This document shows, in pieces, positions 45,936 to 59,147 of a stretch of DNA of 64,000 nucleotides. Made by a program: the position numbers and the translations under genes. Position 1 is the stretch's first letter. The number at the start of each line of letters is the position of its first letter. The notes under the pieces are model-generated. The model saw only the letters and a program-made list of their open reading frames with translations, made no database searches and was not told the DNA's origin. Origin of the DNA: Molanna angustata (Eukaryota > Arthropoda > Insecta > Trichoptera > Molannidae); the NCBI GenBank assembly GCA_963576475.1, contig OY754968.1:18771734-18835733 (forward strand), given 5' to 3'.

Positions 45936-47085
45936 TCATATGCTGATGACATGAAGGTTTATTTAAAAATTCGTTCAATTGCAGACTGCCATAAACTTCA
46001 GAGTGACCTGGATAGATTATCACAATATTGCAAACAAAACAAACTTGACTTGAATAACTCAAAATGTAACAAAATTTCATTCACTCGTGCAAAAAACATT
46101 ATTAAATATAATTATACGCTTCACAATAACACGCTCGAAGAAGTGGATCATATAAGAGATTTGGGGATTACGCTTGACTCAAAATTAATGTTCGACAAAC
46201 ATCTGGATATAATAGTTAATAAAGCTTATAAATCTTTGGGGTATATTATCCGCCTGTGTAAACCATTTAAAAATGTCAGTACACTTCATAGGTTATACAC
46301 CACGTTCATACGTCCACATTTAGAATACTGCACTCCAATATGGTCTCCTTACTACCTAAAACATATAAATAGAATCGAAAAAGTACAAAAGAAGTATTTG
46401 AAACATATCAACTTTCGTTTACGCATATATTTTCCTTTATATTCCGAATCAGTTCAATTTCACAAATTTGACACACTAGTTAATCGACGAATTATGGCCG
46501 ATCAATCTCTCTTATATAAGGTAATAAACAATTTTTTTGACTCTTCTGAACTAATAAACTTCATACCACTCAGAGTTTCTGGAAGAACTACCAGACGGCC
46601 CGAATTGTTTCACGTTCCTGTTTGTAGAACGAACTATCGGAAGTTTTCAACTATCCCTCGAATTTGTCGACAATATAATGAAAGTTTTAATGATAAAGAT
46701 ATATTTTTCCATTCTTATAATCAATTCCGGGAGAGGGTTAGGTGCGAGTGCGGACGTATATCATAATGACGAAAGGTGTTGTGACATACCATAGTTTCTC
46801 TACCTCTCACATTCCTCCACTTTTCTTTTTCTATTCCTACAGTTCCTCCCCCATCTCCGTCATTATCCTTGTTGCTTTTGTTATGTATATATTTTTTTTA
46901 GTTTTTTTTTATATTTTTTTTTAGTTTTTAATAGGCATAAAATATTAATATTTTTTCAGAATCAACTGTAAATATGTACTTTGTGGACAGTTTTTTGGCC
47001 TTGATTTATTATTCATTGTTTTATATTCATATTAGTTAATGATGCTGTTATTGTCCCAAATAAACCAAATAAATAAATAAACCAA
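45936..47085 (+). mobile_element. 5'-truncated jockey-like LINE inserted in BEL/Pao pol
   Basis: Body sequence starts at 45936 within the RT catalytic motif (SYADDMKVYLKI). It stays open to the TAA at 46764 with DLGITLDSKLMFDKH and RPHLEYCTPIWSPYY. A 3' UTR follows and ends in an AAATAAATAAATAAA tail near 47080. The 17-base target word atactgcgaatgggcac is at 45905-45921 and, inverted, at 40470-40486. A second 14-base copy (45922-45935) sits at the 5' junction. Confidence 0.88.
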
Positions 47086-50000
47086 ACTAGTTGCATGTAA
47101 CACATGAGATCCAACTGTCGATAGCGATAGTATGTATAGTTGAAGAATATGTACCAAACTATAAACCAATAGATACAAATTATTGAATATTTTCAGATAT
47201 TTTGTTTTCTATACAACATATGTAGGTATGTATGTCAAGATAGGATAGTATGGAGGAAGATCCTTTTTCCTACCCAGAATATGCAAATAGCATGATGGTA
47301 TGTATGTATGTTTGGAGATGAAGTATCAAACTATTAAGTCTTCTTACATATTGTGTATAGGCGACTGCCATACAAAATGTATGAAGCGATGTCGTCACTA
47401 AATTCAATTTTAAAAAAATTGTTAAAAAAAAATTGAGATCTTCTACTACAATTCTAATATTTTTTATAGAAAATTAAATTATCTAGTTGGGGTGTTTCGG
47501 CTTTTTTCGATAATTGTAAAAGTTTTGGAAATATAGGCAGTTAAACTCATAAATTTATCATAAAAAAAATATTTTTCTTAATAAAAAATGTTTGAGAAAC
47601 CCTGAAATTTTTTTTGAAAAAACTAATTTGAGATTTTGTATTTGTCTATGTTTGTACCAATTTTCAGCGTTCTAGCGTTTATGGTTTCTGAGATATATGG
47701 AAAAATAAAATAAAAATTCAAAAGTTGATAACCCCTGACTGAAACAAAAATTCAAAATTCCGAGTATAAAAGTTTTGTAGGCCTGTAACTGTTTATATAT
47801 TCTGAAATTTTAGGCTCTGTAAATTGAGCGGATCAAAAGTTATAAGGGGGGGACGGACACACAGACACACAGACACACAGACACACACACACACACACAC
47901 AGACACACGAAATGTTCTACTCCGAATTCTGAGTAAATCCGTGTATGGAACATATATGCTGCGAAGCCTCTAAGTTGGTGTTTTTTGACTTCAAAGTTGG
48001 AAAAGCCGTGAAAAAAGTAGACCTCTCCATACAATTCTCGCGTATTCTGGCTTTATACATTGTCGATATGTTAAGAGAACAAAGTTCTCCTGAACAAATC
48101 GACAGTTGGACAACATATGTAGGTATGTATGTCAAGATAGGATAGTATGGAGGAAGATCCTTTTTCCTACCCAGAATATGCAAATAGCATGATGGTATGT
48201 ATGTATGTTTGGAGATGAAGTATCAAACTACTAGTTGCATGTAACACATGAGATCCAACTGTCGATAGCGATAGTATGTATAGTTGAAGAATATGTACCA
48301 AACTATAAACCCATAGATACAAATTATTGAATATTTTCAGATATTTTGTTTTCTATACAACATATGTAGGTATGTATGTCAAGATAGGATAGTATGGAAG
48401 AAGATCCTTTTTCCTACCCAGAATATGCAAATTGCATGATGGTATGTATGTATGTTTGGAGATGAAGTAACAAACTATTAAGTCTTCTTACATATTGTGT
48501 ATAGGCGACTGCCATACAAAATGTATGAAGCGATGTCGTCACTAAATTCAATTTTTAAAAAAATTGTTTAAAAAAAATTGAGATCTTCTACTACAATGTT
48601 AATATTTTTTATAGAAAATTAAATTATCTAGTTGGGGTGTTTCGGCTTTTTTCGATAATTGTAAAAGTTTTGGAAATATAGGCAGTTAAACTCATAAATT
48701 TATCATAAAAAAAATATTTTTCTTAATAAAAAATGTTTGAGAAACCCTGGAATTTTTTTGAAAAAACTAATTTGAGATTTTGTATTTGTCTATGTTTGTA
48801 CCAATTTTCAGCGTTCTACCGTTTATGGTTTCTGAGATATATGGAAAAATAAAATAAAAATTCAAAAGTTGATAACCCCTGACTGAAACAAAAATTCAAA
48901 ATTCCGAGTATAAAAGTTTTGTAGGCCTGTAACTGTTTATATATTCTGAAATTTTAGGCTCTGTAAATTGAGCGGATCAAAAGTTATAAGGGGGGGACGG
49001 ACACACAGACACACACACACACACAGACACACACACAGACACACACACACACAGACACACGAAATGTTCTACTCCGAATTCTGAGTAAATCCGTGTATGG
49101 AACATATATGCTGCGAAGCCTCTAAGTTGGTGTTTTTTGACTTCAAAGTTGGAAAATCCATGAAAAAAGTAGACCTCTCCATACAATTCTCGCGTATTCT
49201 GGCTTGATACATTGTCGATATGTTAAGAGAACAAAGTTCTCCTGAACAAATCGACAGTTGGATTAAGTCTTCTTACATATTGTGTATAGGCGACTGCCAT
49301 ACAAAATGTATGAAGCGATGTCGTCACTAAATTCAATTTTTAAAACTAGTTGCATGTAACACATGAGATCCAACTGTCGATAGCGATAGTATGTATAGTT
49401 GAAGAATATGTACCAAACTATAAACCCATAAATAAAAATTATTGAATATTTTCAGATATTTTGTTTTCTATACAACATATATTATGTAGGTATGTATGTC
49501 AAGATAGGATAGTTTGGAGGAAGTTCCTTTTTTCCTACCCAGAATATGCAAATAGCATGATGGTATGTATGTATGTTTGGAGATGAAGTATCAAACTATT
49601 AAGTCTTCTTACATATTGTGTATAGGCGACTGCCATACAAAATGTATGAAGCGATGTCGTCACTAAATTCAATTTTTAAAAAAATTGTTAAAAAAAAATT
49701 GAGATCTTCTACAACAATGTTAATATTTTTTATAGAAAATTAAATTATCTAGTTGGGGTGTTTCGGCTTTTTTTGATAATTGTAAAAGTTTTGGAAATAT
49801 AGGCAGTTAAACTCATAAATTTATCATAAAAAAAATATTTTTCTTAATAAAAAATGTTTGAGAAACCCTGGAATTTTTTTGAAAAAACTCATTTGAGATT
49901 TTGTATTTGTCTATGTTTGTACCAATTTTCAGCGTTCTAGCGTTTATGGTTTCTGAGATATATGGAAAAATAAAATAAAAATTCAAAAGTTGATAACCCC

Positions 50001-51040
50001 TGACTGAAACAAAAATTCAAAATTCCGAGTATAAAAGTTTTGTAGGCCTGTAACTGTTTATATATTCTGAAATTTTAGGCTCTGTAAATTGAGCGGATCA
50101 AAAGTTATAAGGGGGGGACGGACACACAGACACACACACAGACACACACACAGACACACGAAATGTTCTACTCCGAATTCTGAGTAAATCCGTGTATGGA
50201 ACATATATGCTGCGAAGCCTCTAAGTTGGTGTTTTTTGACTTCAAAGTTGGAAAAGCCGTGAAAAAAGTAGACCTCTCCATACAATTCTCGCGTATTCTG
50301 GCTTGATACATTGTCGATATGTTAAGAGAACAAAGTTCTCCTGAACAAATCGACAGTTGGAAAATTGTTAAAAAAAATTGAGATCTTCTACTACAATGTT
50401 AATATTTTTTATAGAAAATTAAATTATCTAGTTGGGGTGTTTCGGCTTTTTTCGATAATTGTAAAAGTTTTGGAAATATAGGCAGTTAAACTCATAAATT
50501 TATCATAAAAAAAATATTTTTCTTAATAAAAAATGTTTGAGAAACCCTGGAATTTTTTTGAAAAAACTAATTTGAGATTTTGTATTTGTCTATGTTTGTA
50601 CCAATTTTCAGCGTTCTAGCGTGTATGGTTTCTGAGATATATGGAAAAATAAAATAAAAATTCAAAAGTTGATAACCCCTGACTGAAACAAAAATTCAAA
50701 ATTCCGAGTATAAAAGTTTTGTAGGCCTGTAACTGTTTATATATTCTGAAATTTTAGGCTCTGTAAATTGAGCGGATCAAAAGTTATAAGGGGGGGACGG
50801 ACACACAGACACACACACACACAGACACACAGACACACGAAATGTTCTACTCCGAATTCTGAGTAAATCCGTGTATGGAACATATATGCTGCGAAGCCTC
50901 TAAGTTGGTGTTTTTTGACTTCAAAGATGAAAAAGCCGTGAAAAAAGTAGACCTCTCCATACAATTCTCGCGTATTCTGGCTTGATACATTGTCGATATG
51001 TTAAGAGAACAAAGTTCTCCTGAACAAATCGACAGTTGGA
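47086..51040 (-). mobile_element. Cluster of self-nested non-autonomous Helitrons
   Basis: Complete units are 47086-48110, 48230-49261 and 49345-50361. The remaining pieces (48111-48229, 49262-49344, 50361-51040) are consecutive parts of one further copy, in order, split at the insertion points. Each unit on the minus strand runs TCCAACTGTCG...CATGCAACTAG, has the internal inverted TCCAACTGTCG word, a 3' hairpin and a CA/GT microsatellite of differing length. No target duplication is visible at any junction. Repeated frames such as MYGEVYFFHGFSNFE are a consequence of copying, not a gene family. Confidence 0.85.
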
Positions 51041-51914
51041 TGAGCACATGTGAAGTCACCCGCATTCTTTCGCTTGGCGAGTTCTACCTTAAATATAATT
51101 TCTACGATTAAATATTGGAGAGAAAAAGGTACCTATACGTTTATTATTAGTGCTCCATAAATAGCTAATAATAATGTAGGTAAAGATTGAAAACACCGTA
51201 AAAGAAAACAAACAAAATTTAATTCACAACTTGTATTTATATAATATGTATTTAAATAATATATTATGTAAAAAAATATAATTATATAATATGTATTTAA
51301 ATAATATATTATGTAAAAAAATAAAAGTATTCAAATCAGTTCGAAAATTATAAGTATAAGGTTTTTTAATCTTTTTGATGAGGTATTGCAAAAATTTCAT
51401 TTTAGTATGTATATAAAAATATTCTCTTTATTATAACTAAATCCTCTCTATTTAAATTAAATAAAGAAAAAAAAATCTAGGCATTAAAAAGCAATGTAAG
51501 TATAAACGAATTGAATAACAAATAGTATGACCCATAGAAAAGTAAAACACAATATAAATAAATTATACATCTTGTAAATTTATGTTTGTACCTAATCTTT
51601 TTATCAGAAAATATTTTTTAATAAATAAATAAAATAAATGGCTGCTGGTATTCAAATTTAATATCTTAATAGAGACGAAGTTGGATTATTATAGGAGACC
51701 CGGAAATTCAATGCAGACAACCTATTGTAAGATCGTATTGTATTGTAAACCAGCCGACGACAGGTATTACGTGCCTTAATTTCCCAGTTTTCATTATTCT
51801 AACCTCGTCTCTATTGAGATAGGTATTAAATTTTCAAAAAATATATAAGAATTATATTTTCATAAGCTGCTATGATTCATTATAAACAATTTAAAAATGT
51901 CATAAATTATTTAA
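51041..51914. other. Spacer between Helitron cluster and first esterase
   Basis: It contains the inverted partner of 38443 (51054-51093), a 42-base tandem duplication (51237-51323), a LINE 3' UTR fragment (51365-51480) and a foldback element (51652-51834). The esterase 3' UTR should start at 51914. Confidence 0.45.
51652..51834. repeat. Small foldback (MITE-like) element
   Basis: The arm aatagagacgaagttgg (about 51669-51685) and its inverted partner taacctcgtctctatt (about 51800-51815) extend outward with the atttaata words and inward as imperfect complementarity over about 60 bases. The loop is short. No coding capacity. Confidence 0.65.
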
Positions 51915-52080
51915 TTATAATTCGGCATTACGTAAGTTAATCCAAAAATTAAGGGCAACGGCGTTTGGGTTAACTCCAGATATAAGGTCATCACTAATCT
52001 CTAGATAATCTATTGTATCCACATTCGTGACTGGTTTCCATATTGTAGTTATTGTGTTAGTTAACTGAGGAGTCGGATTT
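51915..52080 (-). CDS. Esterase 1 exon 3
   Basis: It runs from acceptor TTTTGTAG|A to the stop at 51915. It encodes the family's C-terminal NPTPQLTNTITTIWKPV and LALNFW-like end (VALNFWINL). Confidence 0.9.
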
Positions 52081-54629
52081 CTACAAAAAAAAATGAAAAT
52101 TAAACATTTCATGTACAATAATTATCTTTCTTTCGTGTAAGTTTATATATTTTCCAGAATTTTCGGAATACTCGTAATGTGACGAAATATAAATAGTAGC
52201 GCAGACGATTTCAAGTAACTATTTGAATTAATATCAGATTTCACCTTGGAAACCACCTTGAATTCACCTAAAATATATCAAGATTGAGGAAGACTCGAGA
52301 TTTTCAAACGTAATCATCTCTTGTTATTCCTTATCAATTAATTAAATAACCGTTAAGTAATGTAATCATTTATATAAACAACTTAAACATCAAAACAATG
52401 ATAATGTTTTTAAAAATCATTTCTAATGGCGTTGCTCGAAACATAGTGAAGGAAATGTACCTTTGGTAAATGTTATTTTACAATAATATTTACGTCGACG
52501 CTGAACTATAAAGTTAGTTGATAGTTTTGCCTACACAAAAATTATCGGATTTAAAAATGATATTTTATAGATATTATTTATAAAAATAACTACCTACCTA
52601 CTTGTAGTTATTAAAAAGTACATTTCACATACATAATAAACAACCCTAAAATGAATCATTTTGAATAAGATACATTTGAATCCTAAATACCATAAAAAGA
52701 TAGTTTACGTAAATATAGTATAATTATAATTATGTTGCTTTTTAAAATTTTGTTGTACTTTTAAATAAAGTTGTTTTCTTTGTTTTGTGTTTATATTTAT
52801 GATATGTAAATTATATTGCTGTAAATATTTAAATTGACGATAGTGTAATATACCTAACAGCAGCCCCAGAACAGGTAATACATAGTGGGGCGTTGTTGAT
52901 CAATTTATATATATGCATGTATTGTGAGAGAGAATAAAAAAAAAATAGGAAATTGATAGTTACCCAAACTTGGCAAAGTTGGTCCACATTTGTACCATAC
53001 GATCCCTTACTAAAATATCAACGTCTGATGGTTTTATTTCAGCGAGTAATTTCTTTTTAAATATATAGCAACATTCTTCCGAATGGGTAGCTGCTTTCAC
53101 ATTTAATTTATTCAACAACTCTTTGCATCTGTTTAGGTTTCCTAAATAAGAAAACTGAAAGTAGTACACAGGGGCGGAAGAATATTTTACAAATAATTTG
53201 GCCAAATAATCCATAGGATGTCGAAATAGACAGTCTGATAATAAATCGATTAGTTCTTGCAATGTTTCTATGTCAACATTTTTGTTTTTAAAATAAAATT
53301 CTTTCACAGATTTAGCCAATATTTCGGCAGATTCTGCTCGGGATAATGTTTTTTGAGGCAACACATTTTTGAAATCGTCAACCAATTCACCAATTCTGTT
53401 CAGATCGAATTTGATTTTTTCAAACATTATAATAGACTCTTTCGAAGAATATCCAACAATAGTTGGAAGATTTTTCATTTTTCCAGCCTTAATAGTTTCT
53501 TCCGGATCTTCAGTCAATATTGATTTAACATTATCAAAACGTTTTTCTATAACTGGTAGGAATGCACACGGTAAAAAGATCTTAAAATCCTCTTCACTCA
53601 ATACTTTGGATGACTGTAACATTAAATCTTCAATTTTAACACTTTGAAGATATTCTAAAACAACTTTGAAATCAGTGTGGGTGCATCCTAAACTTTCAGC
53701 AAGTTTAAAAACGTAAGGTATGGGTTTTGACTGAATGGCCCATGGACATAAACTTGAACCAGATTGAATAATAACTTTATGAAAGAGGTCACGGGTGTTT
53801 GGACTCAAGGAAAGAAAATCAATCGACGCAGCTCCAGCACTTTCACCAAATACTGTTATATTATTCGGATCTCCTCCAAAAACTTGTATGTTATCTTTTA
53901 TCCAACGTAAAGCTAACATTTGATCTTTGAGACCTGCGTTTCCAGGAACATCGGGAGTATGTAAACAAAGAAATCCAAGTACGGAAAATCTATAATTGAG
54001 TGTGACATACACAACATTGTTTTCTATTATATAATCGGGTCCGTACGAATCATAATTTCCAGATCCTTTGAAAAATCCACCTCCATGAATCCATACCATT
54101 ACTGGTAATGGCAAATCTGGTTTTGAAATATGAGGAGTATAAACATTTAAATAAAGACAGTCCTCATTGCCTGTTAGGTTTCCATCTGCTCCAATCTGTG
54201 GACAGATACCTCCTTCTACGGTTGCATCTTTAATACTGTCCCAACAATCTACGGGTATGGGATCCTTAAAATAATATATTAAACGGATAAGAATAAACGA
54301 AATAGTACACAAGTAAACAATAAATAATACCAAAAAACTAATAAGGAATATAAAATCTTTACTATTACACCGATTTAATTTTTCGAAAAATAATTACAAC
54401 TTACTTTGAAACGAAGATTGCCAATTGGCGGTTGAGCATAAGGGATTCCTTGGAAACAACAGTAAGCAAAGCCATTGGGATTTTCTTGGATTTTTCCACG
54501 AAGAATTCCTTCTCTCACTTTCAAATCTAGTCCGTTCATATTATTATTATATTCAATACTGAAAAAGATAGTGATGAGTAAATGCAAGACCGAAAGACAG
54601 CGAAACATGCAGTCTTGATATTGAATCAA
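51915..54629 (-). CDS. Carboxylesterase (type B), probably secreted; three exons
   Basis: Exons are 54629-54405, 54264-52964 and 52080-51915. All introns are GT/AG and phases agree (0 and 2), giving 1692 bases and 563 residues, normal for insect carboxylesterases. The N-terminus (CLSVLHLLITIFFSIEY) is hydrophobic and signal-like. Family motifs are FQGIPYAQPPIGNLRFK, EDCLYLNVYTP, the oxyanion-hole WIHGGGFF and the nucleophile elbow FGESAGA (Ser about 217). The Glu lies in GYSSKESIIMF and the His in ATHSEECCYIF, so the Ser-Glu-His triad is present. It would hydrolyse carboxylic esters, but substrate specificity cannot be read from sequence. A second family member lies upstream on the same strand, consistent with tandem duplication. 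ATGs at 54608 and 54540 are alternative starts. Confidence 0.93.
52081..52963. other. Intron 2 of esterase 1
   Basis: An 883-base AT-rich intron. I recognised no repeat or RNA gene in it. Confidence 0.6.
52964..54264 (-). CDS. Esterase 1 exon 2
   Basis: It runs from acceptor TTTTAAG|GAT to donor TTTGG|GTAACT, 1301 bases. It carries the complete catalytic triad. The intron to exon 1 is 140 bases. Confidence 0.93.
54405..54629 (-). CDS. Esterase 1 exon 1
   Basis: It runs from the ATG at 54629 to donor TTCAAA|GTAAGT, 75 codons in phase 0. It contains the signal-like segment and the GIPYAQPP motif. Confidence 0.85.
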
Positions 54630-55299
54630 AAAATATGTTTAATTATATTCCACTGATTAACACTTTGGTTATTGATTTGTCTCACTCTCTGCAAGCATCG
54701 ACAGAATGGATCATCAAATTATCGATGAAGATTAAGAACTAAGCGCGTCAATTGAAGTGACAGTTGTCACGTAACTGGCAACTGTCACTTCTATATATTG
54801 AGTTATCTTTTCTTGTTTCTTTTCTTGAGCTAAATGACACGTTGTCTAGGGGGGCAGTCACCTACTTGTTTCTGATATTTTGTAAGGAAAATGAATGCTG
54901 GGTGAATTTTGCTTCCATGCGCAAGAAATTATATAAGTCGCTTATTGGAAGGCCGATTGATTACGCGATTTAGCATACCGAAAGAGCCAAATGCTTCATG
55001 ATGTACGTGAAAGTACTTTTTATTTTTATTTTTAAGGTATTAATTACTTTTAATACGGGAAATATGTTTTTGAGTACCTATTTCATTTAAAAATCTCACA
55101 AAAATTAGACGCAAATATCTACTATGATATTCTGGCACTTAGGTACACTTTTATTTCAATTACAAAACAATAATATGTAGATACATAGATAAATAAAGGA
55201 AAACAACCTAAGATATTTATATAGGAATTTTGAAAATAAAAGCGAAATGTACTTTTTAATTGGTTTTCTTTTAACGGGATATACCATCCACTAATTGAA

Positions 55300-55615
55300 A
55301 TGTATGTATGTATGTAAATTTTATTTAGATGTAAAAATGTGCACAGTTTCTTACAACTAGTATACACAAAAATAATATAAAGAAATTAAAAAATACTTAG
55401 AATGACATATAAAAAAATAACAAACTAGAAAATATTCCAATATTCACAAAAAAAAGAAACGCACAATATCTTAAAATAACTTTTCCTTTATATATATTCA
55501 ATACCTAGGCGACGAAAAGAGGCAAGACCAGATGCTTCCTTCACAAATTCTGGCAAATCATTATACAATTGAAAACCTTTGTAATTCACACTATTTTGTG
55601 CAGGTACCTGTCAGG
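55300..55615 (-). repeat. LINE 3'-end fragment
   Basis: The minus strand encodes NYKGFQLYNDLPEFVKEASG and stops near 55500, a typical LINE ORF2 C-terminal peptide. A 3' UTR follows, ending in an ATACATACATAC repeat at about 55302-55313. Confidence 0.6.
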
Positions 55616-55671
55616 TTAGTCTAAGGTAGTCTAAAGTCTTATAATTGTGTTATTTTATAGTCTATTTTTTT

Positions 55672-55850
55672 TAACAGGTACTATGTCAAATAATTATTTA
55701 ACACGCACCCAATAACAAGTTACCACATTCTGGAGACTGATATTTATCGTCTCACAGATTCAGACTGAAAACACAATTTTAAAAATTGTGACTCCATCGG
55801 GAATCGAACCCGGGACATTTGGATCAGCAGTCAGATACCTAACCATAAAT
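55672..55850 (-). repeat. SINE family B copy, head truncated
   Basis: The minus strand has gatccaaatgtcccgggttc and gattcccgatggagtcaca, then the family-B body to tttgacatagtacctgtt. The A-box end is missing after about 55846. Confidence 0.75.
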
Positions 55851-57000
55851 ATTTAAAATATAAATAAATATTTAAAATTAGTATCGCACGCCACTGGTAT
55901 TAATAATTTCTTATATTTATAACAAGGTAAACAAGCAATTTTTTAGTCTCTGGTAAACACATAGGTAATGCATAACCTGTTATACTCTTTCGACCTACAG
56001 TAGGTATTTAAATAATATAATTAGGTATTAAAAAACACAGATAAAATCACTAATATAAGGAAAACCTAAAAAAATATTTTTATGCGTCTTGTGAACACAC
56101 AGAAAGTATTGCAATAAATAATAGGTTACATTAAATTTTGTATCATTTGTCCCACATATTTTGAAAAGATATAGAAACAATATTAATAGCGGGGAATATC
56201 ATAAAAAACTTCGTTACATTTATTCAAAAGTGTTATGTTGTTACCTTGAATTTGTACTCCCAGAAAGTCAACCTGAAATAATTATAAATGGGATTTACAC
56301 TATTTACAAAATTATACACAAAAATTTCGTTTTACTACACTAAACATAGATTCACAAAATATCAAGTCATTTAATCGACTTCTATAGTAACATAACCTTA
56401 GATATTAATGAAAATGTAATGACAGAATGACAGTGCCTTTGTGATGTGTCGCTCACGAGTGAAGAGTGAAGTTTTCTTTACTAGATAGTTTATTTACACA
56501 CATACACAGTTCTTGATAAAGCTGGCCGACCTCAATATTATTTACTTATATTTTTACCTTTTATCACACCATACTTATAATGACAACAATAAGTAAATTA
56601 CTGCTGCCCAACTAGGAAATCCTGTTCTAGGGCTAGCAGTTTACAATTTTTATTGATAATTATATTGCAATTGCAATTATGAACCAGGTGATTGTTCCCG
56701 TTCCACACTAAATAGGTACACAATCTCAACTTTCTGCACTCACAATCACAAACAACAAACAAACATATGGGCTCACACAAAATATGTAGATTAACCAGGT
56801 CCTAATATCTGCTATAGTATCTGTCATAAATCTAATCTCTGACGCGATTTTTATTTCAGAACCAAAGAAAGAGACTAGATAACTATGTTGGTGTAGTTAA
56901 TATGAATCACATAATTCCCAAATCAAATCAAATATTTTTATGTGTTACTCAAAGAGCATCGCAAACACAATACTTGTAGAGTCGAGGTACAAAACTTTTA

Positions 57001-57480
57001 TACTCAGAATTTTGAATTTTTGTTTCAGTCAGGGGTTATCAACTTTTGAATTTTAACTTCCATATATCTCAAAAACCATATAAGCTAAAACCCTGAAAAT
57101 TGGTATAAATATAGACAAATACATTCATTCATTCATAACATCACGGCATATCCCACAATGTGGGGTAACTAGCGAAATGTGTGCGGGTGTGCATTGCCTT
57201 ATAAAAGGGAGCACAATATTTCAAATCAAATTTTAAAAAAAATCCAGAGTTTTTCAAATATTTTTTTTATTAGGGAAACATTTTTTATGATAAATTTATG
57301 TGTTTAACTGCCCATATTTCCATAGTATTAAAAAATATCGAAAAAAGTCGAAACACCCCAACGAGAAAATTTAATTTTCTATAAAAAATATAGAAACGTA
57401 CATTGTAGTAGTAGGTACCTACGTCTCAAACTTTTTTTAACAATTTTTATAAAAAATGAATTAAGTGAAACGTCTGGAAA
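57001..57480 (+). repeat. Decayed Helitron fragment
   Basis: It matches the middle of the 32677 copy (cagtcaggggttatcaactt, gtgtttaactgcccatattt, cgaaacaccccaac) but lacks both ends. About 90 bases of unrelated sequence (57123-57215, starting attcattcattcataac) interrupt it. Confidence 0.7.
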
Positions 57481-57559
57481 TTGGGGTATTTTTATACTGT
57501 GTGAAATTTTGATACAATAAAAATACACTCATCAAAAATGCATTCAAGCATTGTCAAAA

Positions 57560-58090
57560 TTTAAAGAAAAAAATATATGGTCTGCCATATCAATGTGAAA
57601 TAAATTTCATATTTGTATGAAAAATGTATATAACAGAATTAAAATAGCTTCAGTATGGGAAAATTTAGTGATCAACTTCATATTGATATTGTATGTGTCT
57701 CTATAGACAAGTGTATTTTTTACTCTCCACTTCTATCTTCCTCAAGGGGTAGGCAGTGAGAACCGAACACCGCATTCTTCTATCTTGACGCATACATCGC
57801 CTCATCAACATTGATACACTGTCTCATACATGCTCATCTTGCTAGTAATACAATTTTACTTAAAATTTATCAACAGGTATCATGTAGAAAATGCAAACTA
57901 TGAGTTTCGTGACAATGTTTTTTGTGTATGGTGTATTGTAAAATTTTGTCCTCTGGGAATCTTATATTTGATTAAGAATCTAATAGAAATGTACTTCATA
58001 AAAATTCAATTAGAGATTGTCAACCTTTCAAGAAGAACAAACGAACGCTTACTATGGTGTGGAGAGTTTGGTGTTGGCTAAAACCCACTC
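57560..58090 (-). repeat. Dispersed repeat, copy 2 (uninterrupted)
   Basis: Read on the minus strand it matches, in order, 30085-30345, 31934-32135 and 32378-32450. It thus joins pieces that are separated in copy 1 by an L2-like LINE and a SINE. It includes the RTE-like C-terminal remnant (57715-57845). Confidence 0.75.
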
Positions 58091-58115
58091 GTTTTTTCTT
58101 ATATGTAAACATTGC

Positions 58116-58740
<625 letters not shown>

Positions 58741-59147
58741 TAATCCAACTGTTGATTTTTTCAAGAGAATTTTATTCTCTTAACATATCGGCAAAGTATC
58801 AAGCCAAGATACGCGATATTTGTATGCAGAGGTTCTATGTTTTTCACGGTATTTCCAACTTTGAAGTCGAAAAATACCAATTTAGAGGCTTCGCAGCATA
58901 TATGTTATGTACAACATGGATTTACTCAGAATTCGGAGTAGAATATTTAGTATGTCTGTCCCCCCCTTATAACTTACGATCCACTCAATTCACAGAGCCC
59001 AAAATTTCAAAATATATAGATAGTTACAGGCCTACAAAACTTTTATAAATTAATTTTTTTGAATTTTTGTTTCAGTCAAACTATCAACCTTTGAATTTTT
59101 ATTTTATTTTTCCATATATCTCTAAACCATAAAAACTAGAACGCTGA
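58741..59147 (+). repeat. Helitron 5' half, plus orientation
   Basis: It starts TCCAACTGTTGATTTTTTC and follows the 32677 copy to cgctgaaa, without the microsatellite expansion. It joins directly to an inverted partial copy. Confidence 0.75.

Larger units (their letters stand above)
54630..57000. other. Region upstream of esterase 1
   Basis: It should contain the promoter of esterase 1, but no core element is certain. 54760-54782 reads caactgtcacttc and gtgacagttg nearby, a small inverted repeat. Further on are a LINE 3' end (55300-55615) and a SINE (55672-55850). 55851-57000 is AT-rich with nothing recognised. Confidence 0.4.

Noticed and set aside
47840..50964. A family of similar short proteins starting MYGEVYFFHGF
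   Set aside because: They are the same stretch of each Helitron copy, run into a CA/GT microsatellite, with no conserved stop or known domain.
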